Shown here: in pieces, positions 59,292 to 64,000 of the stretch | Layout of the letters: each line of letters opens with the position of its first letter | Position numbering within the stretch: position 1 is the stretch's first letter | Notes under the pieces: generated by a model | Told to the model about the DNA's origin: nothing | The model's input: only the letters and a program-made list of their open reading frames with translations | Databases searched by the model: none | Made by a program: the position numbers and the translations under genes | Source of the DNA: Clostridium sp. CAG:452 | Lineage (GTDB): Bacteria > Bacillota > Clostridia > TANB77 > CAG-508 | Reading direction: 5' to 3' | DNA: 64,000 bases | Assembly (NCBI GenBank): GCA_000434035.1 | Contig: FR893523.1 | Coordinates: 209,443-273,442, forward strand

Positions 59292-60692
59292 ATGAAAAAG
59301 TTGAAAAGTGAAAATGGTGCAATTGCAATACTTGTTTTAATTTCACTAGTATTTTTAACCACTTTTTTAATAAGTAGTTATGTAATAATGTCAAATAAAA
59401 TGCAATCACAAAGAAAAGTTATTAGTGACACAAAAGACATATATGAGAATTATGACTTAAATCAAATGTATGAATCTTATTTTGATAAGTCAAGAGATGG
59501 ACTACCAGATAATGTGGAACAATTAGAGTATATTGAAAGCACAGGAACACAATATATAGACACAGGAGTGTTTCCAAGTAATAATTTAAAAATTAATATT
59601 AAGGTTTGCTATACAAATAGTAATGCATTATATATGCTGGGAAGTGATAATGCATATAATGCTGGTGTAAATATCTGGTGGGATCCAAATTATAAAACAC
59701 AAGGGTATAAGGGAATATTTGGAACCCCAATAATGAGTACAGGTGTTATTCCACAAATTAATGTACCTGTAACAATAACATTGCAAAATAATAAAATTTA
59801 TGTTGATGGACAGCAAAAAGGCTCTGGAAGCCCACAAGATGTATCTAAATATAGCAAAAGTAGTATATATGTATTTTGTACACATAGAGGAGGAAAAGCA
59901 CAACATAATACGAGTATGAGATTGTATGAACTACAAATGTATGATGGAGATACATTGATTAGAGATTTTATTCCAATTCTTGACGAGAATGATGTAGCAT
60001 ATTTATATGATAAAGTAGAAAAAAAATTCTATTATAATTCAGGAACAGGAACTTTTAATTATAAGAAAAAAGCTAGTCAAAATATGCAACTAACTAAGGT
60101 AAATTATATTGAGAGTACAGGAACACAATATATAGATACAGGAGTGCTTCCAAGTAATAATCTAAAAATTAATATTAAAGCTTGCTATACAAATAGTAAT
60201 TCATCATATATGCTGGGAAGTGATAATGCATATAATGCTGGTGTAAATATCTGTTGGGATTCAAATAATAAAACACAAGGGTATAGGGGAATATTTGGAA
60301 CCCCAATAATGGGTACAGGTGTTATTCCACAAATTAATGTACCTGTAACAATAACATTGCAAAATAATAAAATCTATGTTGATGGACAGCTAAAAGGCTC
60401 TGGAAGCACACAAGATGTATCTAAATATAGCAAAAGTAGTATATATGTATTTTGTACACATAGAGGAGGAAAAGCACAACATAATACGAGTATGAGATTG
60501 TATGAACTACAAATGTATGATGGAGATACATTGATTAGAGATTTTATTCCAATTCTTGACGAGAATGATGTAGCATATTTATATGATAAAGTAGAAAAAA
60601 AATTCTATTATAATATAGCATGCCTATATGATAGAGTTGAAAAGAAATGCTATTATAATGCTGGAACTGGAACATTTTCATACGGAGAATAG
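59292..60692 (+). CDS. Pseudopilin-headed surface protein with two LamG-type repeats
   Basis: 466 residues. Head KSENGAIAILVLISLVFLT is hydrophobic and pilin-like. Then two nearly identical copies of a concanavalin/LamG-type domain (about 79-258 and 272-444), each opening YIESTGTQYIDTGV and ending with VAYLYDKVEKKFYYN. The final short piece repeats CLYDRVEKKCYYNAGTGTF. Probably a cell-surface binding protein. The two copies are almost identical even at DNA level, so the duplication is recent. GGAGGT precedes the ATG. Confidence 0.7.
   Translation: MKKLKSENGAIAILVLISLVFLTTFLISSYVIMSNKMQSQRKVISDTKDIYENYDLNQMYESYFDKSRDGLPDNVEQLEYIESTGTQYIDTGVFPSNNLKINIKVCYTNSNALYMLGSDNAYNAGVNIWWDPNYKTQGYKGIFGTPIMSTGVIPQINVPVTITLQNNKIYVDGQQKGSGSPQDVSKYSKSSIYVFCTHRGGKAQHNTSMRLYELQMYDGDTLIRDFIPILDENDVAYLYDKVEKKFYYNSGTGTFNYKKKASQNMQLTKVNYIESTGTQYIDTGVLPSNNLKINIKACYTNSNSSYMLGSDNAYNAGVNICWDSNNKTQGYRGIFGTPIMGTGVIPQINVPVTITLQNNKIYVDGQLKGSGSTQDVSKYSKSSIYVFCTHRGGKAQHNTSMRLYELQMYDGDTLIRDFIPILDENDVAYLYDKVEKKFYYNIACLYDRVEKKCYYNAGTGTFSYGE
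59529..60617 (+). repeat. Tandem duplication inside the LamG gene
   Basis: Two copies spaced 576 bases (192 codons). Long stretches are identical; the differences are scattered single bases. The first copy has IWWDPNYKTQGYKG and the second ICWDSNNKTQGYRG. Confidence 0.85.
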
Positions 60693-60733
60693 GGTTAGAG
60701 CATAAAAAACAAATAACAATAATGGCTTTTTAG

Positions 60734-60793
60734 TTGACTTTTTACACAAAAAATTATAAAATAACTGTATTGAAAAATGCAGTTATTTTTTTA
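60734..60793 (+). promoter_or_regulatory. minD promoter overlapping a terminator-like hairpin
   Basis: TTGACT (60734-60739), 17 bases, TAAAAT (60757-60762). ATAACTG/CAGTTAT plus a T-run (60760-60793) overlaps the start of the transcript and can serve as the terminator of the LamG gene. Confidence 0.55.
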
Positions 60794-60808
60794 AGGAGGA
60801 AATAATAA

Positions 60809-61600
60809 ATGGGTGAAGTAATAGTTATAACATCAGGGAAAGGTGGCGTAGGAAAAACAACAACAACAGCAAATTTGGGATCAAGCTTAGCAGAAGCTGG
60901 TAAAAAAGTTGTTTTAGTAGATACCGATATAGGATTAAGAAATCTAGATGTTGTTATGGGACTAGAAAATAGAATAGTTTATGATATTGTTGACGTTGTA
61001 GAAGAAAAATGCAAATTAAGACAAGCACTAATTAAGGACAAGCGTTTTGAAGAATTATTTTTACTCCCAGCCGCTCAAACAAGAGATAAAACTGCAATAA
61101 ATGAAGAACAAATGAAAGAACTAACAAAAAAATTAAAAGAAGATTTTGATTACATATTAATAGATTGTCCAGCTGGAATTGAGCAAGGATTTAAAAATGC
61201 AATAGCTGGTGCTGATAGAGCAATAGTAGTAACAACTGCCGAGATATCAGCAATTAGAGATGCGGATAGAATAATAGGATTATTAGAAAGTTCAGAAATT
61301 AGAAATCCGGAATTAATAGTAAATAGATTAAGACCAAACATGGTAAAAAAAGGTGAAATGATGGAAGTTGACGATATAGTTGACTTATTATCAGTTGACC
61401 TAATTGGCGTAGTTCCAGATGATGAATATATAATCACACAAACTAATAAAGGAGAACCTGTTATAAAGAACAAAAAAGCACCATCAGGAAAAGCATATAT
61501 AGAGATAGCAAGAAGAATTCTTGGAGAAAATATAGATGTTACAATACCAGGAAAAAAACAAGGATTATGGGAAAAAATAAAAGGATGGTTTAGAAAATAA
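60809..61600 (+). CDS. minD: Septum site-determining ATPase MinD
   Basis: 263 residues. Deviant Walker A SGKGGVGKTTTTANLG, LVDTDIGLRNLDVVMG, DYILIDCPAGIEQGFKNA, and an amphipathic C-terminal membrane helix (GLWEKIKGWFRK). Oscillates or gathers on the membrane to keep division at midcell. MinC is not in the window. GGAGGA precedes the ATG. Confidence 0.96.
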   Translation: MGEVIVITSGKGGVGKTTTTANLGSSLAEAGKKVVLVDTDIGLRNLDVVMGLENRIVYDIVDVVEEKCKLRQALIKDKRFEELFLLPAAQTRDKTAINEEQMKELTKKLKEDFDYILIDCPAGIEQGFKNAIAGADRAIVVTTAEISAIRDADRIIGLLESSEIRNPELIVNRLRPNMVKKGEMMEVDDIVDLLSVDLIGVVPDDEYIITQTNKGEPVIKNKKAPSGKAYIEIARRILGENIDVTIPGKKQGLWEKIKGWFRK

Positions 61601-61644
61601 CATAAAAAGTGAAGCATAAAATCGCTTTTAGAAAGGAAATAGAA

Positions 61645-62256
61645 ATGTTCGAAAGTATAGTAAACTTTTTTAAAAGATTAAAAAAAGCAGAAGAAAAAAA
61701 TGTACCTAGTAAAGATACAGCAAAAGAGAGATTGCATTTAGTTTTAATGCAAGATAGAGCAAATGTTTCTGCTGACTTTCTAGAATTAATGAAACAGGAA
61801 ATTATAGAAGTTATAAAAAAATATATAGATGTAGAAGAAGAAGCAATTGATGTTAGACTTACAAATGAAATAAAAGAAGATGGAACAACAGGTGCACCAT
61901 CACTTTATGCTAATATCCCAATTGTTAATATAAAAAATGAAATGAAAAAAGAAGTAGAAAAAGAAAAAATAGAAAAAGAGAAAAAGGAAGAAGATAAAAA
62001 AGAAGAACAGAAAGAGACAAAGCAAGAAGAAGTAAAGGCAGAAGAACAAGAAAAAAGCAAAGAAGAAATAAATGAAGAAGAAAGCAAAGAAAAATCAGAA
62101 GAATGCGAAGCTAAAGAATCAGAAGAAAATAAAGAAACAGAATCAGAAAACAATGAAGAAGAGAAAAAAGTAGAAGAGGTAGAAGCAGAAGAAAAATCAG
62201 AAGGTGATAGAACAGAACCAGAAAAAGAAGATAAAGCTGAAGAAGAAAACAAATAA
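61645..62256 (+). CDS. minE: Cell division topological specificity factor MinE with long charged tail
   Basis: 203 residues from ATG 61645, five bases after AAAGGA; the ATG at 61609 lacks a site. Residues 1-95 are a normal MinE: MFESIVNFFKRL, DTAKERLHLVLMQDRAN and the conserved C-terminal strand DVRLTNE. Residues 96-203 are almost purely Glu/Lys with Ser/Asn, probably disordered. Ordinary MinE ends near residue 90. The tail contains no recognisable motif. Confidence 0.88.
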   Translation: MFESIVNFFKRLKKAEEKNVPSKDTAKERLHLVLMQDRANVSADFLELMKQEIIEVIKKYIDVEEEAIDVRLTNEIKEDGTTGAPSLYANIPIVNIKNEMKKEVEKEKIEKEKKEEDKKEEQKETKQEEVKAEEQEKSKEEINEEESKEKSEECEAKESEENKETESENNEEEKKVEEVEAEEKSEGDRTEPEKEDKAEEENK

Positions 62257-62332
62257 TTAGATAAAAAAATAAAATAATAAGATTAGGTGGAAGCAATATT
62301 CCACCTAAAAAAATATTTTAGAAAGGTTAAGC

Positions 62333-63434
62333 ATGAATAAGAGAAACTTAAAAAATATAGAATGGAGCATTTTAATTTGCATATTGTTATTAGTAATAAT
62401 TGGCTTAATTGCGTTATATAGTGCAAGCCAAGGAACTGAATTGGATGCCTTTAAAAAACAATGTATATGGATTTTGATAAGCATTCCAATAATGTGCGCA
62501 GTAATGTTTATAGATTACAATGTTATTGCACGATTCTCTTGGATTTTTTATGCAGTTTTTATGATTTTATTGGTTGTGGTATTATTTACGGGAGCAATTA
62601 ATGGAGCAACTAGCTGGTTTAATATGGGATTATTATCTTTTCAACCTGGAGAGCTTGCTAAAATATTTGTTATACTTTTTTTGAGCTACACAATTGTAAA
62701 TATTCAGGCAAATGGAAAAAATCAAATAAATAGACCTAGCAAGTTAGCAATTGTATTGTTAATAGGACTAGCACCAACATTTTTAATAGCAATTCAACCA
62801 GATTATGGAACTGCATTAGCATATATAGTTGCAATTACATTAATTTTATATGTTGCTGGAATAGATAAAAAATATATAATAACTACTTTTGCAATATTAG
62901 TTATAGCATTGCCATTATTGTATTTTTTTGTATTACCAGACCATGCAAAATCTAGAATAGAAGTATATTTAAATCCAAATTTAGATCCAAGAGGTGCAGG
63001 ATATAATATTATCCAATCAAAGTTAGCAATAGGAGCGGGAAAACTTTTTGGAATGGGATGGCTTAATGGAACGCAAACTCAGTTGGGATTTTTATACCCA
63101 AAAACTACTGACTTTATATTTCCAGTAATAGGTGAAGAGGCAGGATTTATTGCGTGTTGCTTAGTTGTAATTATATATGTTGTATTAATTACAAAAGCAA
63201 TTAATGTAGCAAAAACAACAAGTGATGATTTAGGTTCATATATAGCAATGGGAATAGTGCGGAATACTTTTATTCCACGTTGTAGAAAATATAGGAATGA
63301 CAATAGGATTGCTTCCTATAACAGGTATACCATTACCATTTATAAGTTATGGTGGAACATCATTAATTACTAACTTTATATCAATAGGTTTATTATTAAA
63401 TATTAGTAGCAGAAGACAGAAAAATATATTTTAA
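62333..63434 (+). CDS. rodA: SEDS peptidoglycan glycosyltransferase RodA, read through a +1 shift
   Basis: 366 residues after shifting at 63260. Ten membrane helices; SEDS motifs include YSASQGTELDAFKKQCIWI, FQPGELAKIFVILFLSY, AIQPDYGTALAYI and YPKTTDFIFPVIGEEAGF. The in-frame CGG is at codon 310; skipping the C gives IAMGIVGILLFHVVENIGM, then TIGLLPITGIPLPFISYGG, the essential C-terminal SEDS block. The unshifted frame continues for 36 non-homologous residues. Polymerises glycan strands for cell elongation with a class B PBP. Lies after minDE, as in many Clostridia. Confidence 0.9.
63260..63263 (+). other. +1 shift site 10: GTG-C-GGA in rodA
   Basis: In-frame CGG (codon 310) followed by A. 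The shifted frame restores the last two helices and the ISYGG motif. Confidence 0.9.
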
Positions 63435-63446
63435 AAAGGGATAGAT

Positions 63447-64000
63447 ATGTATATACACAAATTAAAAATAGGAAATGTAGAATTAGAAAATAATATACTA
63501 CTTGCACCAATGGCAGGTATAACAGATTTAGCATTTAGAAAAATTTGCAAAGAGTATGGAAATCCAGGGTTAGTGTACACAGAAATGGCTAGTAGCAGAG
63601 CCATTTTTCATAATGATGAAAAAACCAAAAAGCTTTTAGATGTAGAAGGGGAAAAAAGACCAATAGCAGTTCAAATTTTTGGAAATGATCCTAAAATAAT
63701 GGCTTTTGCTGCAAGCAAGGTGTCAGAAATTGCTGATATTATAGATATAAATATGGGATGCCCAGCACCAAAAGTAGTAAAAAACGGCGATGGAAGTAAG
63801 TTATTATTGAATCCAGAATTAATAGGAGATATAGTACAAGAAGTAGTAAAAACAGTGGAAAAGCCAGTAACAGTAAAAATGCGAAAAGGCTGGGATAAAA
63901 ACAATATAAATGCAGTAGAAGTGGCAAAAATTATAGAACAAGCGGGAGCATCTGCAATAACAATACATGGGAGAACAAGAGAAGAGTACTATAGCGGAAG
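63447..64000 (+). CDS. dus: tRNA-dihydrouridine synthase, 3' end outside window
   Basis: 184 residues visible, open to the window edge. FMN-barrel motifs: NILLAPMAGITDLAFRK, LVYTEMASSRA, AVQIFGNDP, INMGCPAPKVVKNGDGS with the catalytic Cys, VKMRKGWD and ITIHGRTREEYYSG. The gene is of the DusB type by these segments. Reduces uridines in the tRNA D-loop. AAAAAGGG lies before the ATG. Confidence 0.92.
   Translation, partial: MYIHKLKIGNVELENNILLAPMAGITDLAFRKICKEYGNPGLVYTEMASSRAIFHNDEKTKKLLDVEGEKRPIAVQIFGNDPKIMAFAASKVSEIADIIDINMGCPAPKVVKNGDGSKLLLNPELIGDIVQEVVKTVEKPVTVKMRKGWDKNNINAVEVAKIIEQAGASAITIHGRTREEYYSG

Noticed and set aside
61905..62252. Ser/Phe-rich ORF antisense to minE
   Set aside because: It mirrors the Glu/Lys-rich coding strand of the MinE tail; no ribosome binding site and no homology.
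14970..63263. The broken genes as ordinary pseudogenes
   Set aside because: Decay would give mixed insertions, deletions and stops. Here every break has the same base and sign, the rest of each gene is intact, and several are normally essential.
14970..63263. Random sequencing or homopolymer error as the cause
   Set aside because: The sites are not homopolymers and share no longer context; all ten make CGG before a Gly codon. Systematic error cannot be fully excluded without reads, so this is left as the main refuting test.
14970..63263. Classical slippery-site programmed frameshifting (prfB, Ty1 type)
   Set aside because: The preceding codons are too varied to re-pair after a +1 slip, no upstream ribosome-binding-like stimulator or downstream structure recurs, and several sites lie in one gene.
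1..64000. CRISPR arrays, tRNA or rRNA genes
   Set aside because: Looked for; no regularly spaced repeats and no cloverleaf or rRNA-like segments found.

Overview
The window is AT-rich, densely coded and mostly read on the plus strand. Its protein families (str operon with GTG-started rpsL and rpsG, ScpB, MutS2, RicT/YaaT, a SpoVB/MurJ-like flippase, a four-subunit pyruvate:ferredoxin oxidoreductase, MinD-MinE-RodA, Spo0A-type boxes, many pseudopilin-headed surface proteins) point to an anaerobic Clostridia-like Firmicute, probably an uncultured gut lineage. The exact taxon cannot be fixed from the window. TAA, TAG and TGA all act as stops.

Layout. Bases 1-4846 are the late end of a prophage: tail protein with S74-like C-terminus, tail accessory protein, XhlA-like protein, holin, amidase. 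Bases 4847-8230 are an accessory strip with a serine-dehydrogenase-type protease, an XRE regulator, Spo0A-type boxes in front of a 56-residue ORF, and small minus-strand genes. From 8354 come housekeeping genes: scpB, greA, lspA, rluD, rluB, an S1-domain protein, a winged-helix protein facing a VirD4/TraG-like ATPase, a MurJ/SpoVB-like flippase, HU, a leucine-rich-repeat surface protein, rpsL-rpsG-fusA-tuf, plsX-acpP, glyA, topA, an NdvB-like giant of about 2719 residues, a two-component system, lepB, holB, ricT, a ferredoxin, porCDAB, a FAD oxidoreductase, a glycosyltransferase, cca, mutS2, a LamG-repeat surface protein, minD-minE-rodA and the start of a dus gene. No tRNA, rRNA, CRISPR array or transposase gene was seen.

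Main observation. Seven otherwise intact and mostly essential or conserved genes (rluD, the S1 protein, the LRR protein, glyA, topA, ndvB, rodA) are interrupted at ten places, and every interruption has the same form: an in-frame CGG triplet followed by A or T, where skipping the C and reading GGA or GGT as glycine restores the conserved protein. I found no CGG read as arginine in any other host-type gene. The only in-frame arginine CGGs are in two small, compositionally foreign minus-strand genes, where the triplet is followed by G. This looks like a decoding rule, with CGG no longer an arginine codon and the ribosome shifting +1 (or reading a CGGN quadruplet as Gly), rather than pseudogene decay or random sequencing error. 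NdvB carries four such sites, two of them 13 bases apart, so the shift would have to be very efficient.

Other structure: three copies of a 116-119 bp MITE-like element with matching termini, two of them bracketing the histidine kinase gene; a 144-bp GC-rich REP-like palindrome upstream of the flippase, which appears to start at ATA; a topA leader hairpin that may bridge a distant ribosome binding site; and a terminator whose 3' arm contains the next gene's ribosome binding site.
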